Positions 1-7,728 of a stretch of DNA of 25,934 nt are shown piece after piece. The DNA lies in contig PATE01000064.1 in assembly GCA_002712305.1 (NCBI GenBank), positions 14,551 to 40,484 on the forward strand. The letters run 5' to 3'. The notes below the pieces were generated by a model. It saw only the letters and a program-made list of their open reading frames with translations, searched no databases and was not told the origin of the DNA. Every line of letters begins with the position of its first letter. Position 1 is the first letter of the stretch. The stretch is from Gemmatimonadota bacterium. Lineage in GTDB: Bacteria; Latescibacterota; UBA2968; UBA8231. Position numbers and translations under genes: made by a program.

Positions 1-810
1 TTGGAGCGCAAGAGCCGAGTTCTGAACGAAAAAGAACGGCGTATCGTGGCCTACCACGAAGCGGGTCATGCGATCGTCGGTGAGCTTCTGGATGAAGCCA
101 ATCCCGTCGAGAAGATCTCCATCATTCCTCGTGGAGTCGGTGCCCTCGGGTACACGATGAACTCGCCCGCCGAGGATCGGTATCTGATGACGAAGAACGA
201 GTTGCTCGACACCATCTGCGCGCTGCTCGGAGGTCGTGCGGCCGAGGAGATCGTCTTTGGCGAGGTCTCCACAGGTGCCACCAACGATTTGCAGCGGGCC
301 ACGTCGATCTCGGAGAGCATGGTCAAGGAATACGGGATGAGCGAGACCCTCGGTCTGGTCGCGCGTCGCGAAGAACGTGGGCAGAATCAATTTCTCGGAA
401 TGAGCAACACGGACCGGCCTTTTTCTGACGAGACGTCACAGCAGATTGATTCTGAAGTGGGTCGGATCATCTCGGAGAGCTACGATCGGGCCAAAGTTGT
501 GTTGGGCGATCACCGGCAGCAGATGGAGGACGTGGTCAAGATTCTCTTCAAGGAAGAGATCATGGAGGGAGATCAGCTGCGAGAGATCCTGGGGAAGGAA
601 CCGCGGCATCTTGACGAAGACGATGCCGCTGAATCGGTACAGGACTCACCCCGTGACACGGCAACGGATTCATCATCTGGTGAGCCGGCCAATGGGTCTG
701 CCCACCACGGCAGCAACGGAGCCTCGCCGAAAGAGGGCTCAGCCACGTCGCACGATACGGAGGCGGACACGTCCGAGCCTCACCAGCCTAATGATCGTGT
801 GGACTCGTGA
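1..810 (+). CDS. ftsH: ATP-dependent zinc metalloprotease FtsH, C-terminal protease part (5' end outside window)
   Basis: FtsH is a membrane-anchored AAA+ protease that degrades misassembled membrane proteins and short-lived cytoplasmic regulators. Only the M41 peptidase domain lies here; the membrane segments and AAA domain would be upstream of base 1. The zinc motif HEAGH is at residues 19-23 of the visible part. The third zinc ligand is Asp96 in the conserved TGATNDLQRAT segment, and the GGRAAEE motif is at about 77-83. From about residue 200 the protein ends in a tail of some 65 residues rich in Ser, Asp, Glu and His, of low complexity and probably disordered. The reading frame is open at base 1, so the TTG there need not be a start. 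It converges on the RidA-family gene with only 18 bases between the stop codons. Confidence 0.95.
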   Translation: MERKSRVLNEKERRIVAYHEAGHAIVGELLDEANPVEKISIIPRGVGALGYTMNSPAEDRYLMTKNELLDTICALLGGRAAEEIVFGEVSTGATNDLQRATSISESMVKEYGMSETLGLVARREERGQNQFLGMSNTDRPFSDETSQQIDSEVGRIISESYDRAKVVLGDHRQQMEDVVKILFKEEIMEGDQLREILGKEPRHLDEDDAAESVQDSPRDTATDSSSGEPANGSAHHGSNGASPKEGSATSHDTEADTSEPHQPNDRVDS

Positions 811-827
811 GCCGCACATAGGCGGCT
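810..827. terminator. Small hairpin between convergent ftsH and RidA genes
   Basis: A perfect 6-bp stem, AGCCGC (810-815) against GCGGCT (822-827), with a 6-base loop, fills the gap between two convergent genes. Its position suits a bidirectional terminator. No run of T follows on either strand, so it is not a canonical intrinsic terminator. Confidence 0.3.
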
Positions 828-828
828 A

Positions 829-1299
829 TTAGCTCTGCAGTTCTGCGATCACCTCCAACTCCACAGCGGCATCGAGGGGTAGACGTTGCACACCAACCGC
901 AACGCGCGCGTGAATACCCAACTCCCCGAGAACGGCCGCCATCAATTCCGATGCGCCATTCATCACCTGCGCCTGGCCCGTAAAATCTCCGGCCGTGGCC
1001 ACGTACCCCGTCATTCGCAAGATGCGAAGACCGTCCAGGCCTCCCGCATCTGCATTCAGAATGCTGAGCGCATTCAGGGCGCACAACCTTGCCGCCGCGG
1101 CACCAGCCTCGACGCTGAGTCCGGCGTCACCTACGGGGCCACAGAAGGCCATCTCACCGTCAGCCAATGGAAGCTGTCCCGACACGAAGATCTGGTTCCC
1201 GCTGCGGACTGAGCGTGTGTATGCTCCTGCCGGTTGTGGGGGGGTGGGTAGCTGGATGCCCAGATCTCGCAGTCGATGCAGGGCGGGTGAATCTGTCAT
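829..1299 (-). CDS. RidA/YjgF/UK114 family protein
   Basis: The 156-residue product matches the longer RidA-like subgroup of about 150 residues. Classical RidA deaminates reactive enamine/imine intermediates released by PLP enzymes; other subgroups have unknown substrates. Family features are the early PPQPAGAYTRSVRSG segment, FVSGQLPL, and the C-terminal block HARVAVGVQRLPLDAAVELE. The Arg in HARVAVGV aligns with the substrate-carboxylate Arg105 of E. coli RidA, so catalysis is plausible. The start is taken at ATG 1299 because a GAGG lies 6 bases upstream. An ATG at 1311 is possible, and the frame stays open to 1641, but that stretch would run through the divergent MFS gene and shows no family similarity. 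The gene is divergent from the MFS gene. Confidence 0.88.
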   Translation of the reverse strand: MTDSPALHRLRDLGIQLPTPPQPAGAYTRSVRSGNQIFVSGQLPLADGEMAFCGPVGDAGLSVEAGAAAARLCALNALSILNADAGGLDGLRILRMTGYVATAGDFTGQAQVMNGASELMAAVLGELGIHARVAVGVQRLPLDAAVELEVIAELQS

Positions 1300-1305
1300 C
1301 TGTGA

Positions 1306-1309
1306 CCTC
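1306..1309 (-). promoter_or_regulatory. Ribosome binding site that sets the RidA-family start
   Basis: GAGG on the minus strand, 6 bases upstream of ATG 1299. It supports 1299 over the in-frame ATG at 1311, which has no comparable site. Confidence 0.5.
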
Positions 1310-1384
1310 ATGGTTAGGGGAACAGCAGCCGCGTGAGCGCAGAACATACCGACGGCATGGATCTGGGCACCAGAGGTCCTGATC

Positions 1385-2635
1385 GTGGCTGAATCTGTGG
1401 ACACGACGAGGACGCTACTGACGCCACTGCGCCGACCGGATTTCATCCGTCTGTGGATGGCTGACGGTCTTTGGTGGCAGTCCATGTGGATGGAGACACT
1501 CGTCACCGGTTGGTTGGCGCTGGAAATGACCGACTCGGCCTGGTGGGTATCGGTTGTCGCCTTCTGCCGAAACATCCCTGTGCCACTGGTCGGTTTCCTC
1601 GGCCCGGTGTGGGTAGAACGCTTTCGTCGCCGTCGGGTCATTCAGGCACTGCAGTCGGTCAATCTTCTTGCGGCCCTGACCCTGGCCATTCTCTATCACT
1701 TCGGTCGTCTCGAGTATTGGCACCTGACGATGGTCTCCCTGGCCAACGGGGCTGCCTGGGCACTCGACTGGCCGACACGACGGGCTCTTCTACCAGATCT
1801 GGTCGGTCGAGACCACGTGGTGGACGCCATGGTCCTGGAGAATGTCCTGCAGAGCCTGACGCGTCTATCAGGTCCTCTGTTGGCAGGTTTGGCGATGCAG
1901 CACCTTGGCGCCGGAGGAACTCTGTGGATTCTGTGCCTGATCGGTGGCACAGGCCTGCTCGTACTTCTCGGATTGCGCACAGATTCTCATTCGCCTGAAC
2001 AGACTGCCGGGATCCGCGACGCTTTGGCGCGAACGCGTGAAGGACTGCGATATGTTCGCGGCAATAGCGCTATCCTGGGTACTCTGATCATTACCGTGAT
2101 CATGAATGCGTGGGCGTTCCCTTTTCAGGCGCTGCTGCCCGTATTCGCTCGTGACGTCCTAGGGCAGGGACCCTTCGGACTCGGGTTGCTCGGTGCCGCC
2201 AATGGTGCGGGGGCCATGGTCGGCCTGCTGCTGGTGAATCTGAGCCGCCGATCCTTTGGGCATCCTGCCATCTTCTCCACAGGTTCGATCCTCGCCTGTG
2301 TTGGGCTGCTCGCATTCAGCCTCTCCTCGTCGATGACCTTGTCGCTTGCGGCGCTGGCGATTGCCGGGGTCGGACAGGCGGGATTCAGCATCATGCAGAG
2401 TTCGATCATCCTCGTTGAGGCCACCGATCAGATGCGGTCCCGTGCCATGGGCGCGCTCGTGATCGCCATTGGCGTGGGCCCGCTGGGGCGAGTTCAGGCG
2501 GGGGCGATGGCGGTAGCCTGGTCGGCGCCCGTTGCCGTGTTCTGCATGGCTGCATCCGGTGCGCTGGCCACGCTTGCCGTGGTCTTGCTTCTGCTGGGTT
2601 TTGTACGCCGCTCGCAAGAGCCGCCCGATGATTGA
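1385..2635 (+). CDS. MFS transporter, MFS_3 / EntS-like
   Basis: This 416-residue inner-membrane protein has about 10-12 hydrophobic segments and an MFS layout. Motif-A-like VERFRRRRV (about 77-85) follows the second helix, and PTRRALLPDLV (130-140) matches the R-x-A-L-x-P-x-L-V signature of the MFS_3 group, which includes the enterobactin exporter EntS. Such proteins are usually proton-driven exporters of small molecules; the substrate here cannot be read. The start is GTG 1385, with GAGG (1373-1376) 8 bases upstream. It is divergent from the RidA gene with an 85-base gap. The isomerase gene starts 117 bases after the stop, so this could be the first gene of that block or a separate unit. 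Confidence 0.88.
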   Translation: MAESVDTTRTLLTPLRRPDFIRLWMADGLWWQSMWMETLVTGWLALEMTDSAWWVSVVAFCRNIPVPLVGFLGPVWVERFRRRRVIQALQSVNLLAALTLAILYHFGRLEYWHLTMVSLANGAAWALDWPTRRALLPDLVGRDHVVDAMVLENVLQSLTRLSGPLLAGLAMQHLGAGGTLWILCLIGGTGLLVLLGLRTDSHSPEQTAGIRDALARTREGLRYVRGNSAILGTLIITVIMNAWAFPFQALLPVFARDVLGQGPFGLGLLGAANGAGAMVGLLLVNLSRRSFGHPAIFSTGSILACVGLLAFSLSSSMTLSLAALAIAGVGQAGFSIMQSSIILVEATDQMRSRAMGALVIAIGVGPLGRVQAGAMAVAWSAPVAVFCMAASGALATLAVVLLLLGFVRRSQEPPDD

Positions 2636-2661
2636 CCATTTGCCGCTCGCAGGCGTACCCT
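2632..2661 (+). promoter_or_regulatory. Weak sigma70-like promoter candidate before the isomerase-LarA-SDR block
   Basis: TTGACC (2632-2637) overlaps the MFS stop codon. TACCCT (2656-2661) follows after 18 bases and matches TATAAT at only three of six positions. It is the best candidate I see in the 117-base gap 2636-2752, which otherwise holds only the ribosome binding site GGGAGAAGGA just before ATG 2753. Confidence 0.22.
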
Positions 2662-2752
2662 ACTTTCCGAAACTCAACTCACCGATCTGTGCGTGCGAAG
2701 ACGCGGTCTGGGCGTGCGAGCACGTTACGTCGGCCAATAGGGGAGAAGGAAG

Positions 2753-3517
2753 ATGGAATCTTCGGTGATTGGTGCTCAACTCTACACTCTTCGGGACTTT
2801 CTCAAGACCCCTGAGGATATCCGCACGAGCCTCGCGCGCGTGAGCCAGATGGGATATGAGACGGTGCAAACATCCGCTCTATGCCCCATCGATCCGGCCG
2901 AATTGCGCAAACTCACAGACGACCATCAGTTGCAGATCGTGGCTACCCATATCGGTTTCGACGACATCCGCAATGAACCCCAGCGGGTTATCGATGAGCA
3001 TGAGATCTGGGGGTGCCGACACGTTGCCATCGGTGGGATGCCGGGGGAATACCGAAGTGAGGATGGCTTCCATCGCTTCGCCACGGCGGCGTCCGAAGCG
3101 GCCCGGCCGCTGATCGACGCCGGCCTCACCTTCTCCTATCACAATCACAGCTTTGAGCTTGAGAGTTTCGATGGCAGGACGGGGTTGCAGATTCTGGCCG
3201 AAGAATCTGACCCGGATACGTTTTCCTTCGAAGTGGACACATACTGGATCCAGCACGGTGGGGGAAACCCGGTGACCTGGTTGGAGAAACTGAAGGACCG
3301 CATGCACATCGTGCACTTCAAGGATCTGGCGATGAAGGGCAGTGAGCAGTTGTTCGCAGAGGTCGGCGAAGGAAATCTGGAGTGGATCCCCATCATCGAG
3401 GCGTGTAAGGCTGCGAAGATCGAGTGGTATCTTGTGGAACAGGATCGGTGCCAGCAGGATCCCTTCGATGCTCTGGCGTTGAGTCTGAAGAATCTGCGCG
3501 GCTATGGTCTCCCGTGA
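2753..3517 (+). CDS. Sugar phosphate isomerase/epimerase family protein (xylose isomerase-like TIM barrel)
   Basis: The 254-residue product belongs to the AP_endonuc_2 / xylose-isomerase-like TIM-barrel family, which includes IolE, IolI, hydroxypyruvate isomerases and keto-sugar epimerases. These are cytoplasmic and use a divalent metal. The expected pieces occur in order: GAQLYTLRD at the N terminus, SYHNHSFELE (128-137), the metal Asp in FEVDTYW (Asp162), VHFKD (His188) and a late Glu in VEQD (Glu229). Length is normal for the family. ATG 2753 is preceded by GGGAGAAGGA. The next gene, LarA-like, starts 13 bases after the stop, so the two are probably cotranscribed and act on related sugar-derived compounds. 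The exact substrate is not determinable. Confidence 0.88.
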   Translation: MESSVIGAQLYTLRDFLKTPEDIRTSLARVSQMGYETVQTSALCPIDPAELRKLTDDHQLQIVATHIGFDDIRNEPQRVIDEHEIWGCRHVAIGGMPGEYRSEDGFHRFATAASEAARPLIDAGLTFSYHNHSFELESFDGRTGLQILAEESDPDTFSFEVDTYWIQHGGGNPVTWLEKLKDRMHIVHFKDLAMKGSEQLFAEVGEGNLEWIPIIEACKAAKIEWYLVEQDRCQQDPFDALALSLKNLRGYGLP

Positions 3518-3530
3518 ACGGGAATAGGTC

Positions 3531-4712
3531 ATGATTACGATCGAACTGCCCTGGGCAGCGTGGTATGGTGATGGACGGGGGCACTCGGTAAGCCTTCCCG
3601 ACGGTTGGGATATCGAGATCTGTTCGATGCAAGGCGGCACCGACATCGGCGACGACGGAATCCGCCAGCGACTCGACGCGCCCATCGGGGCGGATCGCCT
3701 GCAGCAGCTTGCAGGGAAGTCCGATTCGGCTGCCATTCTCGTGGACGATCTCTCCCGGCCGACACCGGCCTTTCGGTTGCTGCCCTATCTGTTGGAGCAA
3801 CTGCACGCCGGGGGGATCGAGCAGGACCAGATCACCATCATCGGCGCCGTTGCCGCCCATCGCCCCATGGACCGAGACGACTTTATCAAGAAGGTCGGCG
3901 CTGACCTGGTGGACCAGTATCGGGTGGTGAACCACAATGCCTACGAGAATCTCGAATTCCTCGGCAACTCCTCACAGGGCGTGCCGATTTTCGTCAATCG
4001 AGATTTCATGGGGTGTCAGCTGAGAATCGCTTTGGGGATGATCACCCCCCGGGGCGGGTTCTTTGGAGGTGGGGCGAAACTGCTGATCCCAGGGGCTTGT
4101 GGGCAGCAGACGATTCTCCTGAACCATCGTTACGTCCATGGTGAGGCATTCCGACCCCATCTGGATGAGGTCGCTCGGATGGCTGGTTTGTCCTTTCTCG
4201 TCAATCCGCTGCTCAATGAGTCGCTCGACATCATTGACCTGGTGGCAGGCGATCCAGCGCAGGCCTATCGAGCCGGATGTGATCTTGGCAGCAAACTCTA
4301 CGCGACCAAGGTTCCAGAGGGGCCACTTGACGTGGGGATCTTCAACGCCTACCCGAAGGACACGGAGCTTTGCCAGGCCGGATTGGCCATGGTACCGCTG
4401 AACTCCAGTGACCATGATCCCTTCATCGACGATGCGACCATCGTCATGACCAGCGCCTGTTCAGAGGGCGCGGGATGGCACTCGGTTCTGGGGCCGGGGA
4501 CAGCACTTCGTGGCAATCCACGACCTCAGGCGCGTCGAACCTTCATCTACAGTCCCGCAGTCAATCGTTATGACTGTGAGGCGCTCTACGGTGAACATGT
4601 GACACTTTTCCGAGAATGGACATCTCTGCGTCAGCGCCTTGTTCAGCTGCATGGCGATACCGCCCGTGTGGCCGTGTTTCCAGCCGGTGCTCTGCAGACC
4701 GCCGCAAACTGA
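3531..4712 (+). CDS. LarA-like protein (DUF2088, nickel-dependent racemase superfamily)
   Basis: This 393-residue protein resembles lactate racemase LarA and its homologues, which racemise or epimerise 2-hydroxy acids using a nickel-pincer nucleotide cofactor. Visible landmarks are DDLSRPTP (72-79; Arg76 matches LarA Arg75), GAVAAHRPM with His110 (LarA His108), the cofactor-tether Lys183 (LarA Lys184) in GGGAKLLIPG, and His199 in LLNHRYVH (LarA nickel ligand His200; the 16-residue spacing is preserved). The position of catalytic His174 is not His: the local sequence is ITPRGGFFGGGAK, with Pro173-Arg174. The reaction may therefore differ from lactate racemisation. No larB, larC or larE is present here. 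ATG 3531 has only a weak AGG upstream. The SDR gene follows after 38 bases. Confidence 0.85.
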   Translation: MITIELPWAAWYGDGRGHSVSLPDGWDIEICSMQGGTDIGDDGIRQRLDAPIGADRLQQLAGKSDSAAILVDDLSRPTPAFRLLPYLLEQLHAGGIEQDQITIIGAVAAHRPMDRDDFIKKVGADLVDQYRVVNHNAYENLEFLGNSSQGVPIFVNRDFMGCQLRIALGMITPRGGFFGGGAKLLIPGACGQQTILLNHRYVHGEAFRPHLDEVARMAGLSFLVNPLLNESLDIIDLVAGDPAQAYRAGCDLGSKLYATKVPEGPLDVGIFNAYPKDTELCQAGLAMVPLNSSDHDPFIDDATIVMTSACSEGAGWHSVLGPGTALRGNPRPQARRTFIYSPAVNRYDCEALYGEHVTLFREWTSLRQRLVQLHGDTARVAVFPAGALQTAAN

Positions 4713-4737
4713 CATCAACGACCGATTCGGTAACAAC

Positions 4738-4742
4738 AGGAG
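4738..4742 (+). promoter_or_regulatory. Ribosome binding site that sets the SDR start
   Basis: AGGAG, 8 bases upstream of GTG 4751. It decides against the longer in-frame reading from 4616, which would overlap the LarA-like gene. Confidence 0.6.
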
Positions 4743-4750
4743 AACTGCTC

Positions 4751-5527
4751 GTGCCAGCACTCGAACGCTTTGCCCTCGACGGCAAGAACGTCGTCGTCAC
4801 AGGAGCCGGTCGAGGCCTCGGACGAACGATGGCCCTGGAGGCCGCCATCTCAGGAGCCCGAATCGCCGTGGGTAGCCGAACGATGTCTGAACTGGAAACC
4901 TTGAGGGACGAGATCGAGGCAGACGGAGGGCACTGCTTCATCCATCCATTGGATGTGACCGATGTCGCCTCAATCCAGGCGTTTGTCGAAGCCGTGGACG
5001 CGCACCTGGAAGGCATCGATGTGCTCGTCAACAACGCGGGGTACAACAAGGTCGGGAAGATCCTCGACTATGACGAGGAACTCTACGATCTCATCGTCGA
5101 TGCGAATCTGAAGAATGTCTTCTTCTGCTCTCAGATCGCTGCCCGGAAGATGATCGAGCGGGGGATCCGCGGCAGTATCATCAACATCTCATCGCAAGCA
5201 GGTGTGGTAGGAGCGCCGGAGCGAGGCCCCTATTCCGGTGCCAAAGGAGGGGTGAACAACCTGACGCGTACGATGGCGGCCGAGTGGGCAGAGCATGGAA
5301 TCCGCGTGAATGCGATTGCACCCACTGTGACCCGCACCCCTATGGCCGAGTCAGCGATGAAGGCGAGTCAGGCGTTCGCAGACGCGATCAAGACGAAGAA
5401 TCTGCTGCGCGGTGACCTGGCAGAGCCCGAGGAAATGTCCGCACCCGTCATCTTCCTGGCTTCCGATGCGGCCAGTATGATCACAGGTCATACGCTCGTC
5501 GTCGACGGAGGCTGGACGATCGTCTAG
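4751..5527 (+). CDS. SDR family NAD(P)-dependent oxidoreductase
   Basis: This 258-residue classical short-chain dehydrogenase/reductase has a Rossmann fold. The dinucleotide motif TGAGRGLG is at 17-24, NNAG at 94-97, and the catalytic tetrad is Asn119, Ser148, Tyr161, Lys165 (YSGAK). The C terminus has the usual VDGGW block. GSR after the second strand, with no acidic residue, leans slightly towards NADP(H), but this is not decisive. The GTG 4751 start fits family length and a clear AGGAG. Being third after an epimerase-like and a LarA-like gene, it probably oxidises or reduces a hydroxyl/keto group on a sugar acid or similar intermediate. It converges with the aldo/keto reductase gene, separated by 33 bases in which I see no clear terminator. 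Confidence 0.92.
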   Translation: MPALERFALDGKNVVVTGAGRGLGRTMALEAAISGARIAVGSRTMSELETLRDEIEADGGHCFIHPLDVTDVASIQAFVEAVDAHLEGIDVLVNNAGYNKVGKILDYDEELYDLIVDANLKNVFFCSQIAARKMIERGIRGSIINISSQAGVVGAPERGPYSGAKGGVNNLTRTMAAEWAEHGIRVNAIAPTVTRTPMAESAMKASQAFADAIKTKNLLRGDLAEPEEMSAPVIFLASDAASMITGHTLVVDGGWTIV

Positions 5528-5560
5528 TCGAGTCGATCGGTCGTGGTGATCTCGCAATGA

Positions 5561-6331
5561 TCAAGCGGTGGCCATGGTCGAGTGCTCAACGAGGCCGGAA
5601 TTCTCGTCGACCTGCTCACGACTCGACATGCCCATGACCATCGCGTGCACGACGGTCTGTTCCGCGACAAAACGGATCGCTCGGGCCGGGTCGCGAGTCA
5701 GATCACTGCCGCCACCGACGACCTTCATCCCGTACACACCTTTGCCGCTCATGACCATCTGGTCGATGAGTTGGCGTACCCGATCAGGCTCGCCGCACAT
5801 GGCATCGCCCGCATAGTTGATGCGAACGAGATTGACATCGGGCCAGCTGGAAGACGCGGAGGCTCTTAGTGCGCCCAGATCGTGGCAGGAAGTACCCACA
5901 GCGCGAATCATCCCTTCCTCCTTGCACCGGGAAAGACTGTCCATCGCGTCGGCTGCGGTTTCTTCCCAGTCTGCGCTCGTGAGGCAGTGAAGCAATACGA
6001 TATCGATGTAGTCCGTCTTCAGCTCACGAAGGAATCGCTCCACATCCGCCCTGACCTCATTGGGCTTCCGGGAGTTTGTTTTGGTCGTGACGACGACACT
6101 GGATCGGTCCACCTGCTGTAGGGCACGGGCGATGTGAGGATGTGTCCCATATTGGTCGGCGCTGTCCCAGAACGTGATCCCCTGGGAATGGGCGTACAGC
6201 AGCAAAGACGAAAGGCCGTCAATCCCCAGGTCACTCTGCTCGGAGCGACCATTCCAGCCGTTGGTTCCGGTGCCAAAACACAGTTGCGACACGTGCAGGC
6301 CGGTGGCACCGAACTCCACTTGCTCGATCAT
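5561..6331 (-). CDS. Aldo/keto reductase family protein
   Basis: The 256-residue product is an NADPH-type aldo/keto reductase with a (beta/alpha)8 barrel. The catalytic tetrad is intact: Asp56 and Tyr61 in WDSADQYG, Lys84 in TTKTN, His115 in VLLHCL. At 256 residues it is shorter than the roughly 300 of many members, and the C-terminal cofactor region (about 210-256, ending at GMSSREQVDENSGLVEH) is compact. It is the second gene of a two-gene operon: its ATG (6331-6329) overlaps the TGA of the upstream peptidase gene as ATGA, so translation is probably coupled. The substrate is unknown; reduction of an aldehyde or keto sugar is the family default. Confidence 0.9.
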   Translation of the reverse strand: MIEQVEFGATGLHVSQLCFGTGTNGWNGRSEQSDLGIDGLSSLLLYAHSQGITFWDSADQYGTHPHIARALQQVDRSSVVVTTKTNSRKPNEVRADVERFLRELKTDYIDIVLLHCLTSADWEETAADAMDSLSRCKEEGMIRAVGTSCHDLGALRASASSSWPDVNLVRINYAGDAMCGEPDRVRQLIDQMVMSGKGVYGMKVVGGGSDLTRDPARAIRFVAEQTVVHAMVMGMSSREQVDENSGLVEHSTMATA

Positions 6332-7494
6332 CGGCTTTGATCTCCTGGGGTTTGAGGTAGCGATGGGGCGGTCTCTCGCAGACGCGGACTCTGAATTCGA
6401 TGGCGGCGCTCTAGATCCTGGCCAAGGCGATCTACTCGTGCATCTTGCAGTCGTGCTGCACCACCCCGTGCCAGTCGCGTCAGAAGTCGCACGAGGTGCT
6501 CAGCGTCATTCAGGTTGATCGCTTCGCGCCGCACAGCCTTATGTCCCTGGTTGTGGTAGTTGGCCAGAGGTAAGGCGACGGCGGCTGTGGGAACGCCTGC
6601 TCTAGACAGCACAGTGGCTTCGCACGTGCCGCCATCCATCAGTCGTCTCTGACAGGGGATCCGTTCGGCCGACTCATCACCCTCTGCCGCCTGTACGAGA
6701 GCAGCCGTCAATGCGGGGTCGAACAACCACCGTTTATCTCCCACCCGGATCACAGGCCCCTGTCCAAGTGGCGCCCCGGATAGACAGCTTGAGCACTCGA
6801 TGTTCACGTACACGGCGTCTCGATCCAGATGATCGCTCTGCGTGATGTCGAGCATGCCCCCAAATCCGGTCTCCTCAGCTCGAGTTAGCAGAATCGACAG
6901 GCGCGCAGAGGCCGATTCTTCAATCATCTTGGCCAGTACCGTCAGGGCCACGGCGACGCCCGCTATATCGTCACACGCGGTGGCGCGCAATTGCCCTTTC
7001 TTGATCGCTACATCCGGCAGATCCCACACAGCGAACGATCCTGCTGCGACCTGGTCGGCAGAATCCTGCAATTGGATGCGAAAGGCTGGGCGACTCTCAC
7101 CGGCAAACAGCGCGTCTTCGAGGTAAGCCGTCACTCGCCCCATCAAGGGTGGATGACGATCGTCGATGGAGTGAACGCGCACGGGCGCATCCCGGCTGAA
7201 ATCCACCGGTACACCGCCGAGACGCTCAAAGAGTAGATCCTGGGGTGTGAGGTGTTCGACATACCCCATGGCGGGATGATCCAGATGTGCCGTCAGGCAG
7301 AGCCACGGCCCTTCCAGGCTCCCTTCATAACGAATGATAAGGTTGCCCGCCTCGTCCTGCTCTGTTCGCAGTGGTGCGTCTGAATCATCAGACCAAACGC
7401 CGAGCATCTGACGAATAGCGGCAACGATGTGGTGTTCGTGGAAGGGGGCCGTGGGCAGGCGCAGCAGAGGTACGGCAATATCCGAAAAATCCAA
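6328..7494 (-). CDS. M42/M20-like zinc metallopeptidase (glutamyl aminopeptidase-like)
   Basis: This 388-residue protein has the layout of dinuclear-metal M42/M20 peptidases: TAHLDHP (His70, Asp72), ACDDIAG with the bridging Asp (175/176), the catalytic Glu pair in RAEETGFGG (207-208), a ligand Glu233 in VNIECS, and a late His in YHNQGHK (His314 or His318). All expected ligands are present, so it is probably active as an aminopeptidase or deacylase in the cytoplasm. The start is TTG 7494, with GAGGA 6 bases upstream. The last 40 or so residues are Arg/Gln/Pro-rich and do not look like part of the fold. It is translationally coupled to the aldo/keto reductase and divergent from the DUF6785 gene. 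Confidence 0.83.
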   Translation of the reverse strand: MDFSDIAVPLLRLPTAPFHEHHIVAAIRQMLGVWSDDSDAPLRTEQDEAGNLIIRYEGSLEGPWLCLTAHLDHPAMGYVEHLTPQDLLFERLGGVPVDFSRDAPVRVHSIDDRHPPLMGRVTAYLEDALFAGESRPAFRIQLQDSADQVAAGSFAVWDLPDVAIKKGQLRATACDDIAGVAVALTVLAKMIEESASARLSILLTRAEETGFGGMLDITQSDHLDRDAVYVNIECSSCLSGAPLGQGPVIRVGDKRWLFDPALTAALVQAAEGDESAERIPCQRRLMDGGTCEATVLSRAGVPTAAVALPLANYHNQGHKAVRREAINLNDAEHLVRLLTRLARGGAARLQDARVDRLGQDLERRHRIQSPRLRETAPSLPQTPGDQSR

Positions 7495-7728
7495 GGGGCT
7501 TCCTCAGCGAGTAGTCGTCCTCAAAGCACGTGAACCAGCCACGCACGTCAAGGGGTGGCGAGATGCGAACAGGACGCGTCATAGATTGCGCTCACCTCCG
7601 GTATCCTGCTATCGTAGGGGCTCTTTCCCGACAAGCGGTTCGAATGTGATTTCCTTCGCGTGCTGCCACTTGCAGCGGGCATGATAGCTGCGGTTGCGTC
7701 TCTCATCGTGTGGCAGGACCAAGTGTGA
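7495..7728. promoter_or_regulatory. Divergent intergenic region with a 9-bp direct repeat
   Basis: This 234-base gap separates the minus-strand peptidase operon from the plus-strand three-gene membrane operon, so promoters for both should be here. GCACGTGAA (7526-7534) and GCACGTCAA (7543-7551) form a direct repeat with 8 of 9 identical bases and a 17-base period. The second copy contains a minus-strand TTGACG that could be a -35 for the peptidase operon, though no good -10 follows it. For the plus operon, TTGCGC (7586-7591) and TATCGT (7610-7615), 18 bases apart, are a weak candidate. The peptidase ribosome binding site is at 7501-7505 on the minus strand. Confidence 0.35.

Noticed and set aside
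1300-1641. N-terminal extension of the RidA-family frame
   Set aside because: It would run antisense through the divergent MFS gene, is Arg/Ser/Thr-rich, and the family begins near ATG 1299, which has a good ribosome binding site.
2159-2617. 152-codon antisense frame in the MFS gene
   Set aside because: Low-complexity Arg/Gly/His-rich translation, typical of a shadow frame in GC-rich DNA.
4616-4750. Longer SDR reading from ATG 4616
   Set aside because: It overlaps the LarA-like gene in another frame, and the Rossmann fold begins right after GTG 4751, which has AGGAG at proper spacing.
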